A stretch of 64,000 nt of DNA. Origin: Nemania diffusa. Its lineage: Eukaryota; Ascomycota; Sordariomycetes; Xylariales; Xylariaceae. The position numbers were made by a program, and so were the translations under genes. This document shows, piece by piece, positions 1-11,798 of the stretch. Each line of letters begins with the position of its first letter. Position 1 is the stretch's first letter. The stretch spans positions 1,837,501 through 1,901,500 of the forward strand of contig JBBPUQ010000007.1 of NCBI GenBank assembly GCA_038501195.1, in the 5' to 3' direction. The notes beneath the pieces are model-generated. The model did no database searches. It was not told the DNA's origin and saw only the letters and a program-made list of their open reading frames with translations.

Positions 1-356
1 AGAAAGCAAAGTCTAGACCAAGGCGGCCAGGGCTTATATACGCGTATACGTATGTTATAGCACCCGGCGGTTCTACATTGGCCATTTCATGTTTAATTCC
101 ACAATGCCGGTGCTGGCTGTACCAAATGCTGCCATCGCCCTGCCTTTGCAGCGCCCAAAATTCCTCAGTATGCTGGAGCCTCTCGTAGTGCACTAAAACT
201 CGAGGCTTTGTGACAGAAAATCGCTAGAGCTGAATATTGTCAACCTCGAGAGCTTTGAGTAGTCGTAGCCCCAAATGCAATGCCCAGTTGTAAAGTGCTA
301 CATGTTAGTCATATGGTAGCATACGACTTGGCAGATGATTGGTTTCTCCATCGATT
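1..356. other. Noncoding flank, 3' side of the hydratase gene
   Basis: No supportable reading frame. It holds the 3' flank of the minus-strand gene that follows. Nothing else recognisable. Confidence 0.5.
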
Positions 357-1433
357 TTACCTTCCCTTGAATACAGGCTTCCTCTTATCCTTGAAAGCCG
401 CGAGGGCCTCATCTCGGTCCTCGGTCTTGACGACCCGCTGATACATAGCGTCCTCAACGTCCTCCCGCGCCCAGCTCACAGCCTGCAGACCGGCCCGTAT
501 AGCAATCGGCCCGCCCTCGCAGATCTCGCCCGCCAGCCTGATGGCCTCAGCCAGCGCAGCCTCCCGCGCCCTCTCGGGCAGTGGCTCGACGTACCCGAAC
601 GTCTGCAGCTCCTCTTCCTCCTCGGACATCACATGGACGAGGCGGTCGGCCAGGCCGAGGAAGTAGGCCTCGCCCGCGGATACCTGGCGGCCCGTCAATA
701 TGAGGTCCCTGGCCCGCGACAGCCCGATTATGGCGGGCAGGCGGTAGGTGCCGCCGGCGCCGGGGATGATGCCGAGGCGGGTCTCGGGCAGCCCGACTTT
801 GGCGGTGGCGGCCAGCACGCGGAAGTGCGTGCACAGGGCGAGCTCGAGCCCGCCGCCGTACGCGGCCGACGAGATGGCGGAGATGGTCGGGATGGGGAGC
901 GAGGCGAGCGAGGCGAAGGTGCTGCGGAGGTTGCCGAGGAACTGGGCGGTTCTAAGCAACACGAAGCGTGAGTCAATCGGTCCCAATCAGTCCTCTTATG
1001 TCTTACGAAGTGTGCCACCATGGAGATGCCGTATTTGCACTCACTCTTCCTGCGTGAACCCACGCCTCTCCTTCAGGTCTGCGCCGGCGCAGAAGCTCGA
1101 GTCGCTGGAGCTCGCGACGATGAGCGCCCGCGTCGGACCCTTCTCATCGACGCCCGCGGCGCCGCCGAACCGTGCTGGCGCGGGCTTCTCGTCGCCGTCG
1201 CTCGTGTATTGCGCGTGGACGGCGTCGATCTCGGCCCGCAGTGCTGCGAGGAGGGCTTTGGAGATTGCGTTGCGCGCGGACGGGCGGTTGAGCTCGAGCA
1301 CGCGGATGTGGCCTGTACTCCGCGCGGGCAGGTTTGTGACGTTGATCAGCGGACCGGCGGCGGCATCGCTTGAATATGGCCGTACCAGGCGGAATGCGGG
1401 CGCAATTAGCCGGAGGGTCGGTCGGAGAGGCAT
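357..1433 (-). CDS. Mitochondrial enoyl-CoA hydratase, methylglutaconyl-CoA hydratase (AUH) type
   Basis: Crotonase-superfamily protein of 327 aa. Two exons, 1433-1045 and 951-357; the 93-bp intron (952-1044) has a GTGAGT donor and CTTAG acceptor and closes the frame exactly. Seen: an Arg-rich, acid-poor N-terminus (about residues 1-20, MPLRPTLRLIAP) as in mitochondrial presequences; the first oxyanion-hole motif (FCAGADLKER); AAYGGGLELAL; and the Glu-bearing GLPETRLGIIPGAGGT segment. This combination matches the AUH branch, which hydrates 3-methylglutaconyl-CoA in leucine degradation in the mitochondrial matrix. That function is by family; a general short-chain enoyl-CoA hydratase is the alternative. 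Length is normal for the family. Very high GC3 creates long antisense frames, which are shadows. Confidence 0.9.
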
Positions 1434-2118
1434 GGCGAAGATAGGTTCGCAATGAAAGGTTGAATGATGTAGCAGCTGTCTATGTCTACAGTTCGCAGTT
1501 CAGTTCAGTTCAATGGACTTCGTCATTGCTGTTTATTCCCTGGGCCAAAGCCGACACTGGGCAAGCTCTAGGGCGGTTAACGCCGGAATTGGAGGGCCTT
1601 CTACGCTAAACAGGTACCTAACGCTATCCAGATAGGTACCCACTCCTAACCCCCATCTTAGCCAACTTACCCTATACACCTCAAGACTATTAGGGTCAAT
1701 AGGCCAGGTAGGTATGTTAGAATAACCACTGCGCCAAAAGATGAACTTAATATATTCCAATTCTTATTGTAATATTTGCAACAAGGTACTGTTAAAAAAT
1801 CCATAGGTTCTTCGTTGTAGAATAATCGATGTGTTGAGAATTGGTTTCTTGTCCGGACCTCTATTAATTATATGCCGTCCATTGGACGGGGTAGTTAGTA
1901 GGTAAGCCAAGATGAAGAATGGGCGTCAGCTGATGGTGATGCCTTGCGGCTGACGGCTGATCGCTGATGACGCTGACTTTATATGCCTTATGCTTCTGAC
2001 ATCAGAACTCTGTTTACACTTTAAAATGAAAAAATCTACACAAGTTAGACCGTCGATATTGTAATTGCGCCCGCATAAGACTGTATATATAATACAGGTG
2101 ATCACACTCTAAATCAAA
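1434..2118. other. Divergent promoter region between hydratase and ankyrin genes
   Basis: About 0.7 kb without a gene, upstream of two genes transcribed away from each other. Holds a TATA-like stretch next to the plus-strand gene (separate entry). No repeats or ORFs worth calling. Confidence 0.5.
2083..2092 (+). promoter_or_regulatory. TATA-like element upstream of small ankyrin gene
   Basis: GTATATATAATAC lies about 27-36 bases before the ATG at 2119. That is close for a TATA box given an expected 5' UTR, so it may instead set a very short leader. Weak evidence. Confidence 0.3.
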
Positions 2119-2695
2119 ATGGCAGACGACAAAGCAACGTCCACATCGCCAAACGGCGTGGCGTCAGCGGAGATACCGCCCGAAGCTATCGAGTTCGCCA
2201 CGCGCATGTACAATGCAGCCCGGGAAGGCCAGATAGACGTCTTCCAGGAGGCACTGCCCGCCGGCCTGCCCGCAAATCTAACCAACGACAAAGGCGATAC
2301 ACTGGTAAGTTTTACGCGTTCAACAGCGAATATCGCGGACATTGACACGGCGATCTCGCGCAGTTGATGCTGGCGGCGTACTACGGGCACCCGGAGCTAG
2401 TGAAGCTGCTTATTCAACATGGCGCTGATCCGAATCGTTTGAACGATAGAGGTCAGAGCCCAATCGCGGGTGCCGTCTTCAAGAAGGAGGACGCCGTAGT
2501 TGATGTAAGTCGAGTTTATTGTGTGATGATAGCATCGGATCCGCTGACGAGACAACTCCGTAGGTGTTGCTTGAGGGCGGGGCAGACCCGGAATACGGGT
2601 CGCCGTCTGCTTCTCAATGCATAGCCATGTTTAAGCAACAAGATAAATGGGGGGCCAAGTTCGAGGCTGCACCTGGGAAGGGCAAGGCGTCCTAG
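2119..2695 (+). CDS. Small ankyrin-repeat protein (152 aa)
   Basis: Three exons, 2119-2304, 2364-2504 and 2564-2695, all joined in phase 0; both introns (59 bp each) have GTAAGT donors and AG acceptors. An N-terminal helix (residues ~20-45) leads into ankyrin repeats: DKGDTLLMLAAYYGHPELVKL at ~57-77, then HGADPNRLNDRGQSPIAGAVF, then VLLEGGADPEYGSPSA. The tail is basic and ends KFEAAPGKGKAS. The three exons together give a continuous repeat array, which supports the splicing. The size resembles small single-domain ankyrin proteins found in many ascomycetes; their partners are not known to me. Probably a cytosolic or nuclear protein-binding module; no enzymatic motif is present. Confidence 0.85.
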
Positions 2696-3849
2696 ATAGG
2701 ACAGCGATATATCCTAGAATTGGAGGGCCTCTTTTTCAAGTTATCATATCAAAGTTGGTGGTCTCATTGGAGCGGCTAGATCGTCCGGAGACACCGGAGC
2801 AGAATAAGGCGGGAGAGCATATAAAAAGTAATAGGAATCGAAGCTGTATATTACCTACCTACATGGTGACAAGGGTGTTTCGTCGTATCGACTTATAATA
2901 TGGGTATCAATCACACGTTACGCAACTCTCAACTCCTCTGTTAAAGATTTAATGTTGATATCAACCCAGTGCGGTGAAAAGGAATTAGTATGGTATGAAC
3001 TAATCTAGTGACAATGTGATCACCAAATAGTTCCTTCGCAGCAGCAATAGAAATTCTAGACTCATACTATCCATGCTAGTTCGGGACTCAATTACACGGG
3101 AGCTCTCACATTTGTAAGCTTCCTCCTCCGCACGCCTTTAACCCCAAGGCAGAAGCCAAGCAATCTTACACCCCAAAGCTTATTATACGGATCAGAGAAA
3201 CCTTCTGCAATAATAAACCACTGCCATAGATAAGGCTTTAACTATTAATTCTCACTGTAAATAACCATAACTTCTACTTTCATATTTATGTAGTACTTAA
3301 AACTAAAATGAAGAGATTTTCAAGAATGATGTAATGAGCGTGAGATTTTTCGATTGCTTTGTCTTCTAGCCAAGACCGTAACCTTTCTACCTCGTTGCCT
3401 ATTGTGGCAGGTAGAGGTGATATGAACATCTTGGCAATGGCTGGGCCGCCTCTCCCAAAGGCCATGCCCTGTATCAACTACTATCACTGTGCACGAACTG
3501 GGCAGCTAGATGCCGAGATGGAAGCTCGTCGTCACGATGCTGGTGGGGGATTGGACAGGCAATATCCAAATACATACCTGCACCCCAACGACTATCGTAT
3601 AATATAGATCGACGTTGAATATCATCGTTATCAGCCTTGGCAATGGGTCGGAGTTGCACGTACGATGTTACGTCCCCAACCCCGCGGATTTGAACCGAGC
3701 AGAGCTCAGGCTCGTACTAAAAGCGCGTGTCCCGGTGATCGCGGGAACTATTTGCTTTCCTACTCACTCCCACAGCTTGCGCTTCATCCGTGAGTTGCCG
3801 AGGTGACGTGTAAGGAGACAATTTAGTCGCCAGAGCTCAATTGAGGAAA
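2696..3849. other. Intergenic region upstream of the M6 protease gene
   Basis: About 1.15 kb. Short open frames at 3286-3477, 3359-3607, 3474-3659 and 3615-3806 overlap each other on both strands, resemble no family I know and are not called. Presumed terminator of the ankyrin gene and promoter of the protease. Confidence 0.4.
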
Positions 3850-6111
3850 ATGGGCCTGAAGACCGGCCACAATGTTCGGACGGCCGTAACGGCCGTCCTG
3901 GCTGGCTCCATGTTAGCCAGCTCCGTGACTGCGGCGCCACGCCCAACACAGAGCGCGAGTGATCCTTTCGCAGTCCTCGATCCGCAGAACATTGTCCTCC
4001 CGGATAACATGACCTGGGCCGACTACGTGAAGCCCCCTGGCACCACATGGTCAGACTCGAGCCAGAGGGGGTCCGAGAGAAACTTCAACATCGCCCTCGT
4101 CGTCGTCGACTACCCGGACCACCCCTTCGTCATAACTCAACAGGCCGGGTCTACGCCTTTCGGAAACCCACAGCCCGTTGTGTCGGGCCTTAGTCGTGAT
4201 GAAGTGCCTACATTCTACCGAGATTTCCTGAACAAGCCCAGTGACCTCAACCACAATGTGAGTAATTACTAGGGTTGTTTTCTTATACTGGCAAATATTG
4301 GAGCATGAAAGCCCCCCTTTAGCCCAAAGTCACACTTGAGAAGCTTCTTACGATTTCAAAACACACATATTACATCCTAAATGGCATTAGCTGACTCTGA
4401 GTATTACAGCACACTTTACATGAATACTGGATGGAAGATAGCGGTGGTCGATATGGTACGGCTTCCCCTCTACTCTCCTATTAGTGACTAGGTGGATTAC
4501 GTGTAGGCTAATTGTACTGTAGGCGTGGATTTGACAGTGTTCGGTGCCTACGAAATGCCCAGCCTAGCTTACCAATACGGCATCGACGATGAACGCGGCG
4601 GCTTCAACCCCGACGGCTGCCCAGCAGCCGGGCCCTGCTCAGTCGACCTCCGCACTGACGCGCTAGGCGCCTGGCGCGCGGACGTAGGCAACGCGACGGC
4701 CAGCGCCTTCGAGCTGGTCTTCATCCTCTCGGCGGGCCAGGACGAGTCCTCGACGTGGCAGGAGTTCGGCGAGATGAAGTTCCAGACGCCCGAGGACGTG
4801 CCGGCGGCCTTCGGCCCGCCGGACGCGTCGATCCCCAACTGGGCGCACACGCGCTACGTCAACTGGACGTCGTGGGCCTCGGCGTCGGCCATCTGGCCCA
4901 ACGCGGGCGGCGGCTCCTCGACGCAGGCCGAGAGCTCGGGCATGAGCACCTACGCCCACGAGCTCAGCCACCTGCTCGGCATCGGCGACAACTACAACAA
5001 CCCCTACTCCGTGCCCAGCCGCCGCGACTACGCGGGGCCCTTCTCCATGCTGTCGCGCGGCACCTTCAACGGGCCCGGCGGCCCGCACACGCGCTGGCAG
5101 ATCCCGGCGCAGCTCGGCAGCGCGCTCGGCTCGCCGCACACGATGGGCGACAAGCTGCGCATCGACCTCGTGGACGCCGCCAAGGTGCTCATGGTCTCCA
5201 AGGCCGCGCTCGCGGCCTCGGGGCTCGTGAGCGCCGAGATCACGGCGCGCGTCGTGAGTCCCGACGCCACGCAGCGCATGGGCCTGCACGTATCCATCGG
5301 CAGCGACCTCTCGCCCGCCTGCAGCACGCAGACGGACCCCTACTGCGACGGCGGGGGCTACGCCAGCTACGACCTCGAGGTCATCGACCGCATGGGCGCC
5401 GACTCGTTCCAGCCGGACCACGGCGTCATGCTCAGCAAGACGAAGAACGGCACCGGCAGCGCGCCGTTCCAGTGGGTCATCGACGCGAACCCGCAGGACA
5501 TCGACGTCGTGGACTTCTACCGCCCGGACGGCACGCCGGCGATGCTCACGATAGGTGATTACCGCCAGCTGGCCGACGCGCTGTTCCACGCGGGCACGCG
5601 GTCGGGCTCGCAGTTCGAGCACGTCGACGCCGCGAACCGCCTACATTTCTACGTGCTCGACACCCGCCGGGACAGCGTCGGCGTGCTGCACTACACCGTC
5701 GCCGTGCGCTCTCTCGACGGCTCCGGCGCCAGCGCGCACGGCGTGCGGCTCGGCGCCGGCGCCCTCTCTAGCGCCAAGAGCGCGAGGGCCACGGACAAGG
5801 GCGTGACGTGCACGTTCGCGCTGACGAATTCGGGGCGGTATGTGGATGGCAAGGCGGTGCACCCGCAGGACCTCTCCGCGTACCTCAAGGCCGACGTCTA
5901 CCGGCTCAACGCGACGGTCTCTGGCGAGGGGTGGCGCGTGGCGCTGCCTAATGAGCTGGCGGTTGCCGAGTACGGCAGAGGCAAGAGCGTGAGCGTCGCG
6001 GTGGGGGCGGCGGCGGATGCGAGGGCTAGTGCTGTGGTTACGCTCACGGCCACGTCGGAGTCGGATCCCAAGGTTTCGGCCACGGCGAAGTGCCAGGTGA
6101 GGAAGAGCTGA
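3850..6111 (+). CDS. Secreted M6-like (immune inhibitor A type) zinc metalloprotease
   Basis: 680 aa in three exons: 3850-4257, 4410-4455 (46 bp micro-exon) and 4523-6111. Splices use GTGAGT/ACAG and GTACGG/GTAG and keep frame; the micro-exon supplies HEYWMEDSGGRYG, which reads straight into VDLTVFGAYEMP. Residues 1-30 form a signal peptide (basic start, then AVTAVLAGSMLASSVTAA). HELSHLLGIGDNYN at ~297-310 is an HExxH zinc site with the downstream Gly/Asp typical of M6-like proteases. A C-terminal half of ~330 residues is probably a beta-rich accessory region. Expected to be an extracellular endopeptidase. The start ATG at 3850 is chosen because it begins the signal peptide. Exon 3 is strikingly GC-rich, giving a 319-codon antisense shadow. 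It converges with the S28 peptidase gene 450 bp away. Confidence 0.88.
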
Positions 6112-6561
6112 CCGCCATACCGACGACACGTGTTAGGAGCTCGATAGATCGTGTAGACCTAAATTTAGCACGGCAATGGAGATGGCTATAAATAAATACA
6201 GTTTTCATCTAGACGGCCTCTGTGACCTTGGCGTGGATATTTTGAGCCTCGTGATAATGTGATGATACTCCCTCTTCCTGGCCGGATGGAGTATGTACGC
6301 AGCATACCTACTACTCACTTGCCAAGAGGGAGGAACTTAATTTGGCTAATTGGCGGCCTAGGCCGCGCCTTTTAGCTCCGGGTACCTAGACTAGATATAG
6401 CATGCATAAGACAGGTGTCTTGGCGGATATATAGTAACTTTCTGTTAAGCTCTAGACTAAGACGCGTCAAAATGCAGTGCAACAAGATACGTCATAACGG
6501 CTGAAGTTCAACAGAGTCTATTTTATCGTCTAGGGATCTATCCAAGCTACCTATGTCCAGC
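6112..6561. other. Convergent intergenic region (shared 3' flanks)
   Basis: 450 bp between the stop codons of two convergent protease genes. Contains ATAAATAAATA at about 6188, a plausible poly(A) context for the plus-strand gene. Nothing else seen. Confidence 0.45.
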
Positions 6562-8357
6562 TTACTTAGAATAGAACTCGGACACCCACTGGCTCATCTG
6601 CACGGTCTGGTCGTCCGAGATGGCGAGGGCGTCGGCGTTGACGGCCCAGTTGGGCCCGTAGAGGTCGGAGCAGTGGGTGCCGTGCTCGAGGTAGCGCACG
6701 GGCAGGGCCTCGGTGCTCTGCAGGGGGCCGCCGGGGCGGAACTTGGAGCTGTAGGTCGAGTCGCGCCACGGGTCCCACTCGCCGTTGGTCATCATCAGGC
6801 GCGTCGTGTTGGTCGCGAGCCAGCCGCCCGTGTACGCGTTGACCGTCTCCGCCGACTTGCCCTTGGCCAGCCCGAAGGCGTGGCCCGGGAACCAGAGCGG
6901 GCACTGCGCGCGCCAGTACGCCTTGTTCACGAGGCGCGAGACGAGCGTCGGCTGGCCCTTCGGGGCGCCGTCTTGCCAGTACTCGAAACTGGAGGGGAAC
7001 AGAGTCAGGGGAGAACGTTTTGATACTAATAGGACGGGGAGGAGGGACTTACGCCTCGTTGCAGAGCATCCAGTTCCATTGGCGGTTGCCGGAGTTGCCG
7101 GGGGTGAGATCCTTGTAGAGAGGGTTCGAGGCGTTCAGCCCCTGGAAGCATTCGATGTTGAGGTCGCCTTCGAAGTAGCCGTAGCTCTCGCAATAGCCGG
7201 GGAGCAGCGTCTCGGTGAACCACTTGGCGTAGCCGTTTAGGGCCTTGGTGAGACCAACTCCGCTGGCACCGGGCACCTTGTTCGTTGAGTTCGGCCACAC
7301 GTTCTGGTTCGGGGTTAGTATGAGGGGGACTTTATCTGTATATGAAGAAATCGAATGATGCTCACCTCGACGTAGTCGCAGAATCGGTAGAAGGGGGTGT
7401 AACCCAGGGTAGTTGTGCTGTAGAACTGGCCTGATTGCCATGTCCATGGGCCGTTCTCGATGGCACTGGAAGAGACGTTAGTTACCATTCTTGCTGTACT
7501 TCTAGTTATTAAACTTACGAGGCAAAGTCAGCGTCCTCTACGCCTTGGAGCTGGAATTTCGCCTTGAGCAGGGTCTTCTCCTTGGGGCTACCGTGTGTAA
7601 GCACGGCATCAACATAGTTGATGACGCTGTTGACGTCGGCAGAGCAGTTCTTGGGCGTCGCCTCCTGGACGGGGACGAAGTATTGCCAGAAATCGCCAAT
7701 GGCCTGTACGACACCACTTGTGCCGTAGTACGCCCAGAACGTTCCGGGGTCCTTGTTGGCGATCCAGCCAGCCAGAGCTCCCGGGTACGATCCACCGGTG
7801 TAGATCCAAGGAGCATCCTTGGCGGTACTCTTTCCGGTGGTGTCGAAAGGTGCATCGAAGTGGCTGGCGAAGTAGGTGTTGTCCTTGATCGAGTTCTCAA
7901 GAGTGAGGTATTTGAGGTTGTCGACCGTCAACACCTCGAAGGGCGACGACTGGCCCCAGTAACGGTGCTCCATGATGACTACGGCACCGCCCATCGCCTG
8001 AGCGAACTTGCCGGTCAGACGCGCCGCCGTCGGGTAGGTGACGTTGAAGCCATCGCCAGCCTGCTCGCCGGGGTTGACGAAGATGATGGGCGAGGTAGGT
8101 CCCTTCCAGTATTGGGTGTTATACCAGTACCTCTGCTTGAAGGTACCGAGGGAGGGGTTGGCGTGGTCGAGCAGCTGGTCGAAAAAGCCCCAGCCAGCAA
8201 CAGGAGTCGCGGCGGTGGTGGCAGCAACCTTGGCGACCTTGGCGAGCATGAAGTCTTCAATCGGACCAACTTGCATGCCACCATAGCGAGTTCTCTCGAA
8301 ACTGGCCGAGACACCGACAGCCAGCAAGAGCTGGCTGAGAGCTGTGAAAGACTTCAT
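6562..8357 (-). CDS. Secreted serine peptidase family S28 (prolyl carboxypeptidase / prolyl endopeptidase type)
   Basis: 538 aa in four exons: 8357-7519, 7465-7366, 7303-7053 and 6988-6562. All three introns have GTAAGT or GTGAGC donors and branch-like CTAAC/CTGAC; the total is exactly 539 codons. Signal peptide MKSFTALSQLLLAVGVSA at the chosen ATG; an upstream in-frame Met at 8417 would hide it. Catalytic triad visible: Ser190 in GGSYPGALAGW, Asp469 in NGEWDPW, His502 in GTHCSDL. Also NPGEQAG and MEHRYWGQS, both standard in S28. Likely cleaves after proline in an acidic extracellular setting, like secreted Aspergillus prolyl endopeptidases. Paired tail-to-tail with the M6 protease. A TATA-like element lies 113 bp upstream. 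Confidence 0.93.
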
Positions 8358-9877
8358 CGTGTCGAGTCGGTGTGTGACCGGGAGGGGCTGGTTGACAAAG
8401 GCTCCAAACACCTGCACAGGAACGCGGTGACCTCTTTCAACCGCTGCCGACCGTACGGACGGCTCGCTTCTTATATATCACAGGCATCGGTCCCGCAAAG
8501 GTCAGTCAACCAGTCCAGGGGGGGGAGAGGGTCTTTGATTGATTAATTGATTGCCCACAAGAGCTTATCTCCCCTTTGGGCATGCTCACTGACAAGCTCG
8601 AAAAGCACGCACACGATCGCGCAGCTCACGCACATGGTCCCGACTCGTCGAGATTATCATGCTGACCTTCCGCATTCTGCTGGTATATGCTGGGATGCGC
8701 TAAGGGTTGCTTATAGGCTCAACATGACCTTCTATATTAAGTCAAGCGCATGGTAACCGAACCCATTCAGCCCATATCCGGTTTCCCACGGCTTTGCCGA
8801 TCCGTATTGGCTAGTTACCTACCTATCTACCTAGTCTGTGTTCTGTCTGTGTGGTGCTAGAATCTCGGCGAGGACAGCCTAGACAGTGGACAGCCACCGC
8901 ACAGTGGCAAAGCAGAGCCAAGATCCGGGGTCGATTCGACCTAGCGACTTCTTTGGCAGCTCGCCATCATCGCAGAAATGATAATTTCCTTATTGCCCAA
9001 GCCGGTGCTGTTTGCGCTTATGGGCTTGTAATTAGTCGGCTTGTTCTAGCCTAGAACGTCCCAAGATACGGCAAATTCCTTCTTTCTTTCATGCTCCTGA
9101 TAAGCATCAAAGAGAGTTGATATTCTGTACTAGATAGCGGTGTCTAAGTAAAACAGTATCATTGCACGGCACAGTTCCCCTCACCTTTACACTGCGTCAC
9201 GACAGTCGTGATAAGTAGTACACATGACACTAGTGACACCACTGCATCGCGCATCCCTTGCTGAATTCACTCAGCCCTGCTCCGCTAGCCATGCAATGGA
9301 ACTTCACATATAGGTGTTCCATGCCACTAGAAGGCTCGAATTCATAAGGCGAGAGCTGCAACTAAAGATCCCGTACAGCATCCTCGGATGCCTTGGGAAC
9401 CCACTTGACAAATACCTAACCTAGATAGTGCAGGTGGGCGTGATCTACCTATCTATCGACCGTTGTAGGTAGGTCCGTATTCATGCGTAGGCAGTGTGCA
9501 GTGTGCAGTGTGCTCCAACAGGCGGGATGCCGGCTTAGGACTTTGTTGATTGCTACCAAGCTTCTGCCAAGGCTCGAGAAAAAACACCTTCTCAAAGCCT
9601 AGAACAAGAACAGGATAAGACCAGCAACCAAACCACCAACCGACACTAAGAATCAGACGGCGCGCTAGAAGACCCAGACGGTTGTTCCATATAAGCAGGT
9701 GTAACTCTGTTTGTAATTAGGTATTTTTTAATCTAAGCACTACCGATACATTCAATTTTGTGTTCGAACATTACAGCCCATTAACAAACCACCTATCTCA
9801 ATCGAAGTACAGTGCGCTCCAAACTAGGTACTAATTATGTAAATCCGGATATCCAATCCATCCCCCCGCCATCCCAC
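8358..9877. other. 1.5 kb intergenic region
   Basis: Promoter of the S28 gene and 3' flank of the wall-protein gene. Contains several CTACCTATCTA-type short repeats (about 8814-8835 and 9445-9475) that recur in other intergenic parts of the window. Short ORFs here (8547-8756, 8851-9054) have no family resemblance and are not called. Confidence 0.4.
8470..8479 (-). promoter_or_regulatory. TATA-like box of the S28 peptidase gene
   Basis: TATATAAG on the minus strand, ~113 bp before the ATG at 8357, a normal fungal distance. Confidence 0.45.
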
Positions 9878-11686
9878 TCACAAGAACGCGATAGCAAGCG
9901 CGCCAGCTGCCATGGCAACCTCGTTGAGGCCAACCCGCGCGGCAGCGGCCGTCGCGATCGCGCTGTAACTGCTGCTGCTCGCAGGCAGCGTGCCCGTCGG
10001 GCCCGCAGCGCCTGAGGTCGTGGCGATGACGAGCGTTGTGCTGGGCGTGAACACGGGGTACGAGGATGGGATGGAGGCGGCGGTCGGGTACACCGGGTAC
10101 ACGGACACGGTGACGGGCAGCGTCTCGGTCGTGAGGTAGCCCGAGGTTGTCGCCGGGCAGTCCGTCACCGTTGCCGCGCACGACGTCACCGTGTACACCG
10201 TCGTCGTGTACATCGTCGACGTCGTCAGGGTCGCGTAGCTGCTGCTGCTCGGAGAGGACTGCGCCGCTGTGACGGAGCTGGAGGCCCCGCTGCTGGGGAC
10301 GGAGGCGCTGTAGCTGCTAAAAGGAACACTGGCGCTGCTTGAGGGTACGCTTGCGCTGCTTGAGGCAGACACGCTGTAGCTGCTAAAGGGTACGCTGGCG
10401 CTGCTGGAAGCAGATACGCTAGAGCTGCTCACCGGCACGCTGGGACTACTCGAAGCAGACACGCTATAGCTGCTGAAGGGTACGCTAGCGCTGCTCGAGG
10501 CAGATACGCTAGAGCTACTCACCGGCACGCTGGCACTGCTCGATGCGGATACGCTGTAGCTGCTGAAGGGCACACTAGCGCTGCTTGACGCGGACACGCT
10601 GGAGCTGCTCACCGGCACGCTGGGGCTGCTGGAAGCAGACACGCTGTAGCTGCTGAAAGGCACGCTGACGGAACTGCTTGCCGAGACGCTGTAGCTGCTC
10701 GCCGGGACGCTGCTGGATGAGGTCGGGGGCACCTCGGTCGAGCTCGCCGAGCTGGGCGATGACTCGGCCGCGGTGGACGACGACGCAACTGGCGTGCTCG
10801 AAACCGGCGTGGATACCGGCGTTGACTCGGTAGGCGTTGATACCGGTGTCGACTCAGGAGTTGACACTGGAGTTGATTCTGGTGTTGACACCGGTGTTGA
10901 TTCTGGTGTTGATACAGGATACGTTATTTCTGGTGTTGACACGGGGTACGTTATTTCTGGTGTTGATACGGGCGTTGATTCCGTAGGTGTTGATACCGGG
11001 GTTGACTCCGGGGTTGACACCGGTGTCGACTCAGGTGTCGACTCAGGTGTTGACTCAGGTGTTGATTCAGGCGTTGACACTGGTGTGGATTCCGGTGTTG
11101 ACACAGGATACGTTATTACTGGTGTTGACACAGGATATGTTATTACTGGTGTCGACACCGGGTATGTTATTTCTGGTGTTGATACGGGCGTCGATTCTGG
11201 CGTTGACACAGGTGTGGACTCAGTAGTTGTTGATTCACTGGACGTGGTGATGGGGATAGATGAGGTAGGTGTAGTAACAGGTACACTTGTTGTCGCGGTG
11301 TGCGTGTAAGTGTATGTGATACAAGAACAAGCTGAACTAACAGCCCCAATATCGGCATCGCAGTTCTACATCTTCTGTTAGCTCCGGGTAGCGGATGTCT
11401 TGCCTCATGTGGCTCATGCCTATCTTCGTGAGGGCGAAGGTATAAGTGAGAGTATATCACATCATGTATTACTTACTTGGAATGGTGTCGGGATCACACT
11501 AGCGTCCGTCGTGGTAGATGCAAGAAACTCGAGACAGAAAGACGGTGCAAGGTCAGTGTACTGCGGGTTGAGGAACGCACGATAGCAGTTATCTTGTTCG
11601 CAGTCAGGATATGTCCAGCGCCTAAACGAAGCATTTGCCATGCCCGCGAGGGCAAATGCACTCGCACCCATGTATACGCCACGCAT
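9878..11686 (-). CDS. GPI-anchored, Ser/Thr/Pro-repeat cell-wall protein (mucin-like) with N-terminal Cys-rich domain
   Basis: 565 aa in two exons, 11686-11477 and 11365-9878 (GTAAGT donor, TGTAG acceptor, phase 0). Residues 1-19 are a signal peptide (MRGVYMGASAFALAGMANA). Residues ~25-95 form a Cys domain: C-x4-C in DCEQDNCYRA, a Cys in SFCLEFL, then NC and SACSC. Next is a Pro/Thr/Ser array of STPE, STPV and TYPV units (~residues 113-250), then a Ser array with a 30-residue period (SSYSVSASSS alternating with SVPVSSSSV). The protein ends in a hydrophobic segment AMAAGALAIAFL with no charged tail, typical of a GPI signal. Inferred to be a heavily O-mannosylated wall or surface protein. Repeat copy number probably varies between strains. 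The start ATG is the one that opens the signal peptide. Confidence 0.85.
10371..10660 (-). repeat. 90-bp in-frame tandem repeat of the wall-protein gene
   Basis: The string GTAGCTGCTGAA-like recurs at ~10375, 10465, 10555 and 10645, a period of exactly 90 bp (30 codons). Copies differ mainly at third positions. Encodes Ser-rich units alternating SSYSV and SSSSV. Confidence 0.85.
10798..11220 (-). repeat. Short-unit coding repeat (STPE / STPV / TYPV)
   Basis: 12-bp based repeat (GGTGTTGA[T/C]..C on the plus strand) encoding Ser-Thr-Pro-Glu/Val units, interrupted by ITYPV variants that themselves recur in two blocks. The plus-strand frame over this interval is a shadow. Confidence 0.85.
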
Positions 11687-11788
11687 TTTGATAATTATCT
11701 GCAAGTCTAATAAACGAATGACTGGAATTGGGAGATATGACGACAACCAAGTCAGTCAGGGATTATGTATAGTATCGCGACGAAATCT

Positions 11789-11798
11789 CTTATATAAG
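11789..11798 (-). promoter_or_regulatory. TATA-like box of the wall-protein gene
   Basis: TATATAAGAG on the minus strand, ~103 bp before the ATG at 11686. Confidence 0.4.

Noticed and set aside
3640..3735. tRNA-like GGTTCAAATCC (T-loop-like) on the minus strand
   Set aside because: Flanking bases do not form a T stem, and no acceptor or anticodon stem could be drawn.
4663..5622. 319-codon antisense frame in the M6 gene, and the 267-codon plus-strand frame at 4755-5558
   Set aside because: Arg/Ala/Val-rich low-complexity translations produced by high GC3 of the real protease exon, which carries the HELSH motif.
10371..11220. CRISPR-like appearance of regular repeats
   Set aside because: Repeats are contiguous, in frame and coding, with no unique spacers; eukaryotic context.
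10773..11309. 178-codon plus-strand frame made of GVDTGVDS repeats
   Set aside because: Mirror of the Ser/Thr/Pro repeats; the minus strand has signal peptide, Cys domain and GPI tail.
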